Part shown: positions 53,985 to 63,301 of the stretch, in pieces
How positions within the stretch are numbered: position 1 is the first letter of the stretch
Layout: each line of letters starts with the position of its first letter
Assembly (NCBI GenBank): GCA_025765615.1
Contig: JAIVFJ010000188.1
Location: 1 to 64,000 of the forward strand
Reading direction: 5' to 3'
DNA: 64,000 nucleotides
Source: Zopfochytrium polystomum
Lineage: Eukaryota; Chytridiomycota; Chytridiomycetes; Chytridiales; Chytridiaceae
Notes under the pieces: model-generated
Databases searched by the model: none
What the model was told of the DNA's origin: nothing
Seen by the model: only the letters and a program-made list of their open reading frames with translations
Program-made: the position numbers and the translations under genes

Positions 53985-54850
53985 GTGGATTGACATGAAT
54001 TCTGGACCTGGCCAAGGTGACAGCCACTCGGCGGTCGACTTCGGTGACGCGGAGATGGCAACGCAGTGCGTTTCTCTGACAATCGAGCGAATAGAGGCTT
54101 CTTCAGCGACGACACCGTGGTCTCCCTCGTGAAAGACATCCCCGTTTATATGTATTCGAAACCGCAAATTGCCGACGTCCTCCAGAGCGCACTGAGAAAG
54201 CGTGTTGAAACGATGCATGCGAGGGCTCCAGAGTTTCCATGGAGACTGTCGCTTGCGCACAGCCACCTGACCCCCACCGACATCGCCTTCATCGACATCA
54301 CAGTCGGGGCGCTTCACGGAACGTCCACCCTTCCAGAAATCACCGCCGTCACCGTGGAGATTGTCGAAGTCATCGGGTACCTCCACGGCGAGCTCAAAAT
54401 GGACAGAAGCAAACGGGTTCGCACGCACGCAACCCAAAAGGTGTGCGAGCGCGACAAGTTTGCACCTTCTTGGACCCGCGACTCTCTCCGCAACTGCCGG
54501 ACACCGCCGCCTCGCAGACCGCCTTGCTTCGCTTCACGACTCCGCCGCTTGTGGCCGACCGCCGCGAAGCGGTCCGCATCCCGCTCTCGGCAAAACAGGA
54601 TCCCCAGTACCCCGCGTCCTGCATGAACCCGGACGGGCGGTGGCACGACGTGGTCATTGCGCACGATCTGCGTGTTGTCCTGCACGTTTTGGACGAGAAA
54701 CGGCGCGTCGTGGAGATCGAGGGTGTTATGGCGGTTTCGGTGATTGGCGTGCGGAGGGAGGAGCTTGTACGTCTCGTTGACGCATATCCGGGGCTGCTTG
54801 AGGACGCGCCGATGAATGACGCGACCGAGGATCCGCCTGCCTTGTTTTAG
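53985..54850 (+). pseudogene. Decayed copy of the arrestin-like family gene
   Basis: Collinear with exon 2 of the intact gene at 55563-57282. First about 53990-54065 in one frame (VDFGDAEMATQCVSLTIE). Then RGFFSDDTVVSLVKDIPVYM and YSKPQIADVLQSALRKRVET in a second (to KVCERDKFA, about 54465). Then, after a shift near 54478, QLPDTAASQTALLRF and DPQYPASCMNPDGRWHDVVI to the TAG at 54850. Exon 1 is missing and the serine-rich loop (STSPASSAAPASA in the intact gene) is deleted. Two frameshifts, so non-coding. Confidence 0.75.
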
Positions 54851-55029
54851 TTGGACGTTTATTGTTTCGCCCTTGTTTTGCTCCAGTGAAGGGGGCTGCC
54901 GCGCTGGCTGCAGCTCGCCCTGCAGGCGACCTTCAAACTACTATCACCCAAACTTGTTTGTATTGTTCGCCTACCATGGTTTTATTCGTCCTCTTCTAGA
55001 TTTTGCCCAACAACACTTACGCTTGTCTT

Positions 55030-55425
55030 TCAGGCTAATAAGAGTTTCACAATAGCATGGTTTTGGCGCGTGTTGGCATAATTCATTGGCGTCTGATTGT
55101 GCAAACACCTTGCGTTAGCCCTAACCCTGACGACGTCCACATGACCACGCGAGCAAGCAGCATAGAGAGGGGGAGTACTTTTCGTCCGACAGTTAACGTC
55201 AGCACCCCGCTGGACCAGAAGTTTGACCATCTCGTAATTTCTGCTGCCGCAGGCTCTGTGCAAGGGAGCAGACTTGAAATAGGTGGATGCAGACAGTAAT
55301 TTGGTAAATATTTGAATGTTGGAACCCCACAACCGGGAAAGCCCAAGTTTCCCGAGAATCTCCCATTTGAGTGGCAGTAGTGCCAAGCGGAAAGCCCAGT
55401 CAGTCAACAGACGGACAACAGACAT
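55030..55425 (-). CDS. Short canonical ankyrin-repeat frame, possibly truncated
   Basis: 131-codon frame with two standard ankyrin repeats: APLHRACGSRNYEMVKLLVQ RGADVN and TPPLYAACSRGHVDVV, then a disturbed junction (VRANARCLHN) and a third partial repeat TPMNYANTRQNHAIVKLLLA ending at the stop. Unlike the WW family, these follow the textbook TPLH..A..G....V..LL..GA.. consensus. The first codons lack family similarity and the repeat pattern is interrupted, so this is probably a gene remnant or one exon of a larger gene. Confidence 0.4.
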   Translation of the reverse strand: MSVVRLLTDWAFRLALLPLKWEILGKLGLSRLWGSNIQIFTKLLSASTYFKSAPLHRACGSRNYEMVKLLVQRGADVNCRTKSTPPLYAACSRGHVDVVRVRANARCLHNQTPMNYANTRQNHAIVKLLLA

Positions 55426-55562
55426 CCCCTGGCGGGAGTGCCTTTTTTGGACAAATTAGAGCAACAGAAAAAAAGAAAAAAACAAAAATAAAAAAAATCA
55501 TCAAACAAATCACAGGCCCAGTGACTGGGTTGGAATCCTTTTTTCACACCCGCAGGAACCGA

Positions 55563-57282
55563 ATGGGCAGCAACGACGCCGCCGCCTCCGGCACCGCCGC
55601 CTCCTCAACCACAAGGCCCAAAGTCTCGGTCGTCGCCACCATCGGCGACCCCGACTCGGCCACAGCCTCCTCCCGCGTCTTCGCCGCCCACCCGATCCTC
55701 CGCCGATCCCTCGATACCCTCTTCACCCAAGGCGCCCCCGACTACCCCGTGCTCCCGGTCTTCCAGCACACACGCACCGGCGGCTTCGTCGACGGCGCCA
55801 GGAACCCGCTTCTCTCGTTCCAGCGGGGTGGCGACGCGCGCATGCTGAGCAACAACCTCGAGCCGGGACCCGTCGTGCCCGAAGTCGTCGTGCTGCCGCC
55901 CAAGCTCGCGCCGGACTACTCTAGCTTTGTCGTTCGCCTCTCCGGCGACCTCGAGATCGCGCTCCACAGGTCCCTCGAGTCCTACCACGACCTCTCACCG
56001 GCGTCGACATCGCCTTTTGTCCACGGCTTCAACGGCTTGCCGGGGCTCGGGCCGTGGTCCATTGCCGGGGTGCTCCGCCTCACAAACAACAAAGACACAG
56101 TGCTCGAGCGGATCAAGGTGACACTGGACTTTACGGCGAACATGGCCTGCAAGCACTTGGTCAAGGCTGAGCTGGAAAATTTCACTGACGTAAGCACTGG
56201 TCTGGTCACAAAGCGTCTTCAGAGATGGCGCCTGTTTGAGGTCAAGCCCCACGAGATTCAGATCGAAAGGCTGGTGAGTATCTCTATTCTACTCCTTTAT
56301 GATCTAATCAAAGTCCGCAACCGTCGAAAAGGGACCACGGGAGTCATTCTATGCATCATTCCGGTACCAGTTAACTCAAGTCTATCCTCCATCTGTCGAC
56401 CTCATAGCTTTGAATCTGAACGAATCCGCCACAAATACCTACTACAAGATGATGGTCACTGTCATTGTTCCGAAAAAAGGTTTCTTCAAGGAAAGCAAGG
56501 TCCTCTCCCTCACCAAAGACATCCCGGTTCACCTGTACTCGAAGCAGCAAATCGCCGAGGTCCTCCAGGCCGCCACCAGAAGGGTCGAAACGCTGCACGC
56601 GCGAAAGATGGAGTTTCCGTGGAAGCTGTCGCTCGTGCACAGTGTCCTGGCCCCGTCCGAGACCACCTTCTTGGACATTACAGTCGGCGCTCTCCCGGGA
56701 ACGTCGGCGTTCCCAGAGATCGCCGTCGTCACCGTCGAGATCGTCGAAGTCATTGGGTACCTCCGTGGAGAGTCCAAGTTCGACGCGAGCAAGCAGGTCC
56801 GCACGCACGCGACCCAAAAGGTCTGCGAGCGATACAAGTTTGCCGTGTCGACGTCTCCCGCTTCCTCGGCCGCTCCGGCGAGCGCCCCGCTTCTGCTGTC
56901 GTGGACCCGCGACGACACCCCGCAGCTGCCGGACACCCTCGCCTCGCAGTCCGCCACGCTGCGCTTCTTCACCCCGCCTCTGGCAACTACCCTACGCGAC
57001 GCCGTCCGCGCGTCGCCCGCCGCAAAGCAAGACCCGCAGTACCCGGCTTCGTGCATGAATCCGGACGGACGGTGGCACGACGCAGTCATCGCGCACGACC
57101 TGCGCGTTGTCCTGCACGTTTTGAACGAGAAGCGTCGCGTCGTGGAGGTCGAGAGTGTTGTGGCCGTATCGGTGATTGGCGTGCCGAGAGAGGAGCTTGT
57201 CCGGCTGGTGGACGCGTATCCGGGGTTGTTGGATGACGTGCCGATCAATGACGGAGACGAGGAACTTCCAACCGTATTTTAG
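55563..57282 (+). CDS. Putative arrestin-fold protein, intact, 559 residues, two exons
   Basis: ATG at 55563; exon 1 55563-56273, intron 56274-56313 (40 nt), exon 2 56314-57282, total 1680 nt in frame. The N-terminal part alternates beta strands (VVRLSGDLEIALHRSLESYH, WSIAGVLRL, VTLDFTANMACKHLVKAELE). Then come FYASFRYQLTQVYPPSVDL, with the 'F.Y.L...YPPS' seen in arrestin N domains, and a C-terminal half with TVEIVEVIGYLRGESKF and NPDGRWHDAVIAHDLRVVLH. The strand order fits an arrestin-like adaptor, but no PY motif is visible and the match is loose. The family has other copies at 53985-54850, 59296-59375 and 63302-64000. An AATAAA lies at 57327-57332. Confidence 0.55.
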
Positions 57283-57814
57283 GTGAACTGCTTCTGCCGG
57301 GGGTTGAACAGTGAGGATCAAGCTGCAATAAAGCCGTCGTCCTTTGCTGTCAGCCTCCGTTTTGTCCGTTTTGGACGACAGGACAGGATGTCAAGGCGGT
57401 TTCATGTCAAGACGGTTTTTCGGTGAGTTGGGGGTGCCGAGGGACGAGTTTGCGGGGGCGGTCTCTCCTGCCGTCATCTTCCTTTGGGAGACCTGGTGAT
57501 GCCCCTACCCATGGCTACCACCCCCACGTTGTAAGATTGCAGCGACGAGAATTTCTTCTGTTGTTTCCTCCTCCAAATTTCTTATCACTGGTATTTTACA
57601 CACGCAACCCAGGTCCAGTTTCAAACCCGAAACTTGCCTGCCCCTTCCGAAGAGGCACGCTGAAATATGATTGCCAATTTTGTGCGTGCGTGCGTCCGCG
57701 GAACAAAAGAAAGACACCACACCCCAAAAAGGGGAGGCGTTTTCCGTCCGAAATCAAACTTTTGATGAGCCGAAAAATTCAACACAAAAACACAACAAGT
57801 GGGACGGCAGTTGA
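57283..57814. other. Intergenic between arrestin-like gene and ankyrin-like gene
   Basis: Poly(A) signal candidate at 57327-57332; otherwise nothing recognised. Confidence 0.45.
57327..57332 (+). terminator. Candidate poly(A) signal of the arrestin-like gene
   Basis: AATAAA 45 nt after the stop codon, the usual distance. Confidence 0.45.
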
Positions 57815-59212
57815 ATGGAGATCATGACCATGATGAGGCGCAGCAGCAGTCACGCTACTGCTCCTCCTCCTCCTCCTCCCACAAGCGATCTCCACGGCGT
57901 TACGCTTCTGCCCCCCGACGCCGTCCACGCCATCTGCCGCTCGCTCGTCGCCTCGAAAGCTGCAAGAGCCGCTTTCTACCTCGCCACCCTCTTCCGCCTG
58001 CCCCTCCTCCAAGCCGAGACCTACCGCGGCCTGCGCAGATTCGAGTTCGACGCCGCAACCCGCGTCGGCAGCACCGAGCTCCTGGACCTCCTCCTCCGCT
58101 ACTGCCGAGCCACCGGCGCCCGCCCGCGCTACGTCAACGCTAACGTGATCACCGACGCCGCCCGCCGCGGCCGACTCCCCGTGGTGCAGTGGTGGGACGC
58201 ATCGGGCATGCCGCTTTGCAACCTCGATCCGACCAGCATCGTGCACGCCGCCTGCGAGGGCGGCCATGTTGACATACTCCGCTGGTGCCTGGACGTCGCC
58301 GAGTACCCGCGCTCTGCGTTCTACTCTACGTGCGTGTACGTCGCCTCCCGCGGCGGGCACACGTACGTTCTGGACTGGTGGCGCGACAACGGGTTCGAAC
58401 TCGAAGATGGCGATCCGATGGACGCCGCGAGCGACGCGGGACGCATCAACGTGCTCGAATGGTGGAGGTCCCGATCGGGCCTGCGCGACTTAAAGTACTC
58501 GTCGTCCGCGATGGAGACGGCGAGCGCAAAGGGGCGGGTCGCGGTGCTGCAGTGGTGGAAGGACAGCGGTCTGGAGCTGCGGTATGACGGGAAAGCTATA
58601 CTGCGCGCGAGCGAGAACGGCCAGATCGCGGCCTTGGAGTGGTGGAGGGACAGCGGCCTGGAGATTGTGTTTGCACCCGAGGATGAGTGCGCGGCGATGG
58701 ATGCGGCCAGCGGCGAGGGACGTCTTTCGATCCTGGATTTTTGGAGGTCGTCGGGGCTGCCGGTCAAGTGCTCTGAGATGGCGGTGGACAAGGCGAGCGA
58801 GCGAGGCTTCGTCGAAGTGCTGCAGTGGTGGAAAGCGTCGGGGCTGGAGCTCAAGTACTCGGCCGCGGCGATCAACAGGACGACTCATCTGGCGGTTCTG
58901 CAGTGGTGGAAAGACAGCAGTTTTGAGCTCAAGTACTCTTGCGATGCCATGGATCGCGCCAGCATGTTCGGCAATCTTGAGCTGCTGCAATGGTGGCTTG
59001 AGAGCGGGCTCGAGTTGAAGTACTCGTCACTTTCCATGGAGCTGGCGCAGTCAGAAGAGATACGGCTCTGGTGGAAAGAGTGTGGGCTCCCGATAGCGTT
59101 CACGGATGCCCATACGGATCTCTCTGGGCTCAAAGGAAAGGTCACACGAGTGCAGCAAAGCAGCAACGGGTTCGAGATATGGTTCATACCGCGAGAAAGG
59201 GGGAGCTGCTGA
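57815..59212 (+). CDS. Ankyrin-like 'WW' repeat protein, intact, 465 residues
   Basis: ATG at 57815, single exon. The N-terminal helical region LLPPDAVHAICRSLVASKAA through LRRFEFDAATR resembles an F-box-like or family-specific cap. It is followed by about nine regular repeats of some 29-35 residues with the core 'A...G...VLQWW.DSGLELKYS', e.g. AKGRVAVLQWWKDSGLELRY, ENGQIAALEWWRDSGLEI, SERGFVEVLQWWKASGLELK, MFGNLELLQWWLESGLELKY. The repeats are unusually uniform for ankyrins, which points to recent internal repeat expansion. One repeat (INRTTHLAVLQWWKDSSF) lacks the usual AS..G helix start. Likely a protein-binding surface; partner unknown. Confidence 0.82.
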   Translation: MEIMTMMRRSSSHATAPPPPPPTSDLHGVTLLPPDAVHAICRSLVASKAARAAFYLATLFRLPLLQAETYRGLRRFEFDAATRVGSTELLDLLLRYCRATGARPRYVNANVITDAARRGRLPVVQWWDASGMPLCNLDPTSIVHAACEGGHVDILRWCLDVAEYPRSAFYSTCVYVASRGGHTYVLDWWRDNGFELEDGDPMDAASDAGRINVLEWWRSRSGLRDLKYSSSAMETASAKGRVAVLQWWKDSGLELRYDGKAILRASENGQIAALEWWRDSGLEIVFAPEDECAAMDAASGEGRLSILDFWRSSGLPVKCSEMAVDKASERGFVEVLQWWKASGLELKYSAAAINRTTHLAVLQWWKDSSFELKYSCDAMDRASMFGNLELLQWWLESGLELKYSSLSMELAQSEEIRLWWKECGLPIAFTDAHTDLSGLKGKVTRVQQSSNGFEIWFIPRERGSC

Positions 59213-59295
59213 AAACTTGCTGGAAAAGTCGATTGGAGGAAAATAGACTTTGCCCTGTGAAACACCCAACCATTTGAGCACTTGAGCCATTTGCC

Positions 59296-59375
59296 GCTCA
59301 CAGCACACGACCTCCTCTCCATTCTGCACGTTTTGGACGAGAAGCGGCAGGTTGTTGTGGCGGCTTCCGCGATTG
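59296..59375 (+). pseudogene. Short relic of the arrestin-like family C-terminus
   Basis: Reads LTAHDLLSILHVLDEKRQVV, matching the intact gene's IAHDLRVVLHVLNEKRRVVE over about 80 nt, with no further similarity on either side. Confidence 0.55.
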
Positions 59376-59489
59376 GAAATCACAGAAAGTTCAAAAGTAT
59401 CTCTTTCAATCACCGGCACATCAGGCCAGCCCCCACCGCAACAAAAAGTTTGGGACGGGCTTCACAGCCTCCCCACACCTCCACTTTCC

Positions 59490-62010
59490 CTACACCTTAA
59501 ACTGCGCAATCACCGCCTCAGGAACGGAGGCTCCTGCAAATTTTTGGAGCGCAGGCACCGCCACAGCGGCTGCAGACTGAAGTGGCACACCGTACAACGT
59601 CAGGCCATTGGGCTCCAGGATAGCCGTCTCAAGACAAAGCAGCGCCAGCTGCATTCTCGCTGTAGTACCTTGCGACGCCACCGTCCCGAGAGGAAGTCTG
59701 TCTGGCGCAATCAAAAGAGGTGTTCGAAGCGAGCTATCGAGCGAGTCACCAGTATTCCCAGCAGTGACCACGCCGTCGGTGAGCTCGACGTCAGGCTCAA
59801 GGATGGCGGCGATGCCCAATCCGACGTTCCCGAGGCGCTTGACGTCATCAAATTGCCGCAAAGAAGCCACTTTGACAATGTACGCGACCAGATCGAACCA
59901 GTACGACGCGGAAGCCGGCTGCCCGCAGCGGTCGAGGAAAAACGCAAGGAGGCAGAACTGCCACAGCGCTCGCGGCGAGAGCGCGTCCTGCGCGAGATCG
60001 GTGTACGCCGCGGCACGCGCAAACGGTATCGCTCGCTCGAAGCGTCCGCAGCGCCGGTAGAAATGCTGCATCTGGTCGCAAAACTTGTAGAGCCGGATGT
60101 AGTGCGAGAACGCCGCCTCGGACGTTTCGTCGGGCAGCTCCGCGCGGCCGTCGGGACCGATCGTGAGCCAGAGCTCGGTGTTGCGCGAACTGTCGGGACG
60201 CGCCATGCGGCTGCAGAGGCGGAGCTCTTCGGCTTCGTCGAGGCTGGAGGCGTCGCGTCGCAGCTCGAGGAGCACCGCGATGGCGGCCCTGTACATCGCC
60301 CGGTCGCTGGGGAGGGCGGACAAGGCTAGCCGCCGCTTGCATTCGCGGATCATCCACTCGCAGAAAGCGCCTTTGACCATCTCGTCAATCTGCGGCAGCG
60401 TTAGGCCGCCGTTCGTCACGGACTGGAAGATCATGGCCCTGTCTGCAGGATTAGTGGACTGGGAGTTTGCCGTGTCGATCAAGTCCAATATCTTGCACAT
60501 GGTGGACGTGTTGGCAACCATTTCGGAAAACAAGCTCGACTGGTACGCAGTCATCGTAACGTCAAACAAACTGCCGGTTTTGAGGCACGAAAACATCTCG
60601 AAGACGCACCTGGGGAAAATTTTGTTATCGACTTTGATTGGACAGGACTAAAGCTGCTTACCACGAGCGGGCAAAGGGTATCGGTGCGCTGTGGGGCTGC
60701 AGGACCATCAACACTCTGCCAATCTTCTTCACCGCCGACATGAAAGTGGTTTCCCAGAACTCGAAAGGCTTTGCGGCAGTATCGTGCTGGGAATTGGTGA
60801 ACAAGTCGAACCAGAGGTACGGATCAGAGCTCTCGCCATCGGTGTTCTCGTCTGCATTCTCAAAGAAGCGGTCAAGGGAATCGACAACGTCCAGAAAGGA
60901 ATACATCCAAGCATGGCTCACAAACCAATCAGCTGGTCCAATGGCGCTAGTGTCGCCCAGAGCAATCATGCAATCTACAAGACTGGCCTTGGCGTAGAGA
61001 GTAGCAGGCTGCACAATTTTCGCATTCACATCTGCTGTTGTGAGCCCACGAAAAGCTGCTCTAGTTCCACATTTTTTGATGAACGTGTGGAAGAAGGAAA
61101 GCCTAACACCCAAGGTCGTCATGCCAGATGAGCTGGTTTCCAGTTGCGAGATCGCTGGGGCGTCGCTTGGAGCGCCGGTCATAAGTTCTCTGAGATCCAG
61201 AATTTTTGTACCGTCCACATAATCTCTAAAGTCATTTGCAAACTCCTCGAAGTAATCGTCCAAGGCCCGTTGTTGAAGGCGGCTCAAAGGATGGAGTTCG
61301 AACACCAGTTTAGTCAATTTGTAAGAATGCTTCTTTAGATCACCGATTTCAAAGGAGCCGTGGATCGACCCAATCAGGCCGACTTCCAGATGAGGCACAG
61401 ATCTAGTCAAATCCGTGTTGAAACGGGCAAGATCGGTTGAGAATGCGAAATCCGCCTCATTAAGAATTTTGAACTTGATTTTCATTCGAAGAGAATCCAG
61501 CACTGAAAAGGGTTGAGTTTTTAGTGTGGAAGGTAGTTTGTATTCACCTTGGGCAAACTCTTTGACTCCATTTTCGCCGCGATATTCACCAGATGGACAG
61601 AGTTTGGTGATTCCATTGATCTGGACAACGGCATCGCCGTGAAATAGCCTGGCGATCTTGTCGTACCAGGCGTCATTATGGTCGTCCAGTTCCAACTGCT
61701 TGACAAAATCCGTCATAAGGGCGGTGGCGCCAAAGCTTTTGAGAAGACTGAAAAAGCTTCGGTCTTGATTTGTTGCGGCTGGACCCAGCGATTTGGTCGC
61801 CGCCGCGTATTTTGCGTTAAGACCATGCTCGACGTCGCTCTGAACACGCGAAATCGGCCTGGAGGTGTAGCTGCTAAAATTCCTCGCAATATCGGGAAGA
61901 AATCGCTTGTGCGAGGCAAAGTTTGGATCAGCGGAGTCGATGAAAAACGAGCGAATGGATCCAATATTGGGTGCGAGGCTGCTGTGGCGACGGAGTCTCC
62001 CACCACACAT
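59490..62010 (-). CDS. Large multidomain protein: NTF2/SnoaL-like, TIR-like, helical C-terminus; 822 residues
   Basis: ATG at 62010 chosen; the frame is open to 62046 but starts with GTG there. Exon 1 60662-62010, intron 60610-60661 splits a Trp codon, exon 2 59490-60609; the total is in frame. Residues about 98-230 look NTF2/SnoaL-like (WYDKIARLFHGDAVVQINGI, GEYRGENGVKEF). Residues about 360-455 form a TIR-like domain: start ADWFVSHAWMYSFLDVVDSL, middle YLWFDLFTNSQHD, end KKIGRVLMVLQPH and, across the intron, ARSWCVFEMF, whose 'S.WC..E' carries the Glu position used by TIR NAD-cleaving enzymes. The remaining about 360 residues are helical and TPR-like (FCDQMQHFYRRCGRFERAIP). Function unknown; an intracellular sensor or enzyme is an inference. 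No lesion seen. Confidence 0.7.
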
Positions 62011-62265
62011 CTCCAAAAAGGCGGCCAGGAACGCGGCTCTGGGCACTGGAACCTGCTTGCTGTTTCACCATAACGACGGGGCCTTCAAAAAAAATGGGTG
62101 ATATTGGACCGCCGCGTTGTGTGAGGGTGGGTTGGTCTGAGATTTCGAAGAATGTGTGCTGCGCCGATAAATCTTGTGAAGGAGGAGGGTTGGTTTGGTA
62201 GTTGATTGGGTTATCGGATGGGGAAAAAAAAAGAGGTAAACCCCAAATAAAGAACCCAATCGAAA

Positions 62266-62730
62266 TCAATCACCCTTCAAGTAGTCGCTGACTGCATTAT
62301 TTGCCTGGTAAAGCCAGCGTGAACCAACAGACGGGCTAACGACGGCTATGAAAGCGCACCCCATTCCGCAAAAGATGTTCTCAGGATGCCTTTCCGGAGG
62401 TGTGACGGTCGCCAGGCACGCGGCACGCACGATTGAGTTGACGCTTTCGCGGTGGCCCTGGTCCACAAGTGGGCCCACGGGGGACGCGAGGGGTGGCGTC
62501 CTCGGGAGGGACTTCTCGTACAGCCCGTCGATTAACGAGACTGATGCCGCCGAGGACGGTGCGGGAGGGCTGAATGAGGCAAGGAATGCTTCGGCGAGGC
62601 GACGACCGCTCCTGATGAGGCCCTCGAGTGAGCCACCTCCGCTGTGATCGCCGCGGCCGCCCTTGCCGGTGGTGCTGTTGTTGGTGTTCATGTGCCAAGA
62701 AGAAGTATGCGAGCTGGGAAACTGCGCCAT
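62266..62730 (-). CDS. Small hypothetical protein, 154 residues
   Basis: ATG at 62730 (MAQFPSSHTSSWHMNTNNST), Gly/Ser-rich start, then EGLIRSGRRLAEAFLASFSP and a C-terminal hydrophobic stretch NIFCGMGCAFIAVVSPSV. No family recognised. It lies 256 bp upstream of the TIR-like gene on the same strand and could be an independent gene or an upstream exon set of it. Overlapping plus-strand frames are no better. Confidence 0.3.
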   Translation of the reverse strand: MAQFPSSHTSSWHMNTNNSTTGKGGRGDHSGGGSLEGLIRSGRRLAEAFLASFSPPAPSSAASVSLIDGLYEKSLPRTPPLASPVGPLVDQGHRESVNSIVRAACLATVTPPERHPENIFCGMGCAFIAVVSPSVGSRWLYQANNAVSDYLKGD

Positions 62731-62875
62731 GCTGGAGAGACAAAGAGACAGACCGGCACTCGAAACTAAGCCTCCTTACTCGTTGATCGGAACGTCTCTT
62801 CCAGAAGCCAGGGAATCGTCCACCAGCGCGGGCCAATCACCGAAACCGGCGTAACAAAACCCTCGACACCCGCCA

Positions 62876-63090
62876 ACAATCACAGCCCTCCATCGAAGCT
62901 CGTTCGTCGTCTTAAAAGCGGCTAGGGCCGCCTTCGGTCTCGCCAACCTCTTTCGCCTACCCCTCTCCCACCAAACCGAGACCTACCGTGGACTTCACAG
63001 ATTAGATTTCGACCCGCCTCCCGCATCGGCAGCACCGACCTCGTTGACCTCCTCCTGCGCTACTGTCGAGCCACCGGCGCCCGACCATGC
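62876..63090 (+). pseudogene. Relic of the ankyrin-like gene N-terminus
   Basis: Reads LKAARAAFGLANLFRLPLSH and QTETYRGLHRLDFDP, then, one base shifted, RIGSTDLVDLLLRYCRATGA. This matches SKAARAAFYLATLFRLPLLQ, AETYRGLRRFEFDA and RVGSTELLDLLLRYCRATGA of the gene at 57815. It ends after about 215 nt with no repeats. Confidence 0.75.
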
Positions 63091-63301
63091 TGCCTCCTCT
63101 CCGTGGACTAATGCTTCATATGCTGCTATCTGTTTGTCATTGTTCATTTGTCGGAAGCGTGAGGCGTGGGGCGGCGAAAACTGCGAAGGGCGGCGGAAAC
63201 TGAGCAGAAACCTCCAAAAAAGGGCCTTCTTGGTGGCTCACACAACTAATATTCTCGAGCGAAATGGCCGAAAAACAACAAACAAGCCAGAAACCTTCTT
63301 A

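Noticed and set aside
54066..54626. 186-codon frame as an independent gene
   Set aside because: It is collinear with part of the arrestin-like paralogue and switches frame in the middle; treated as part of one pseudogene.
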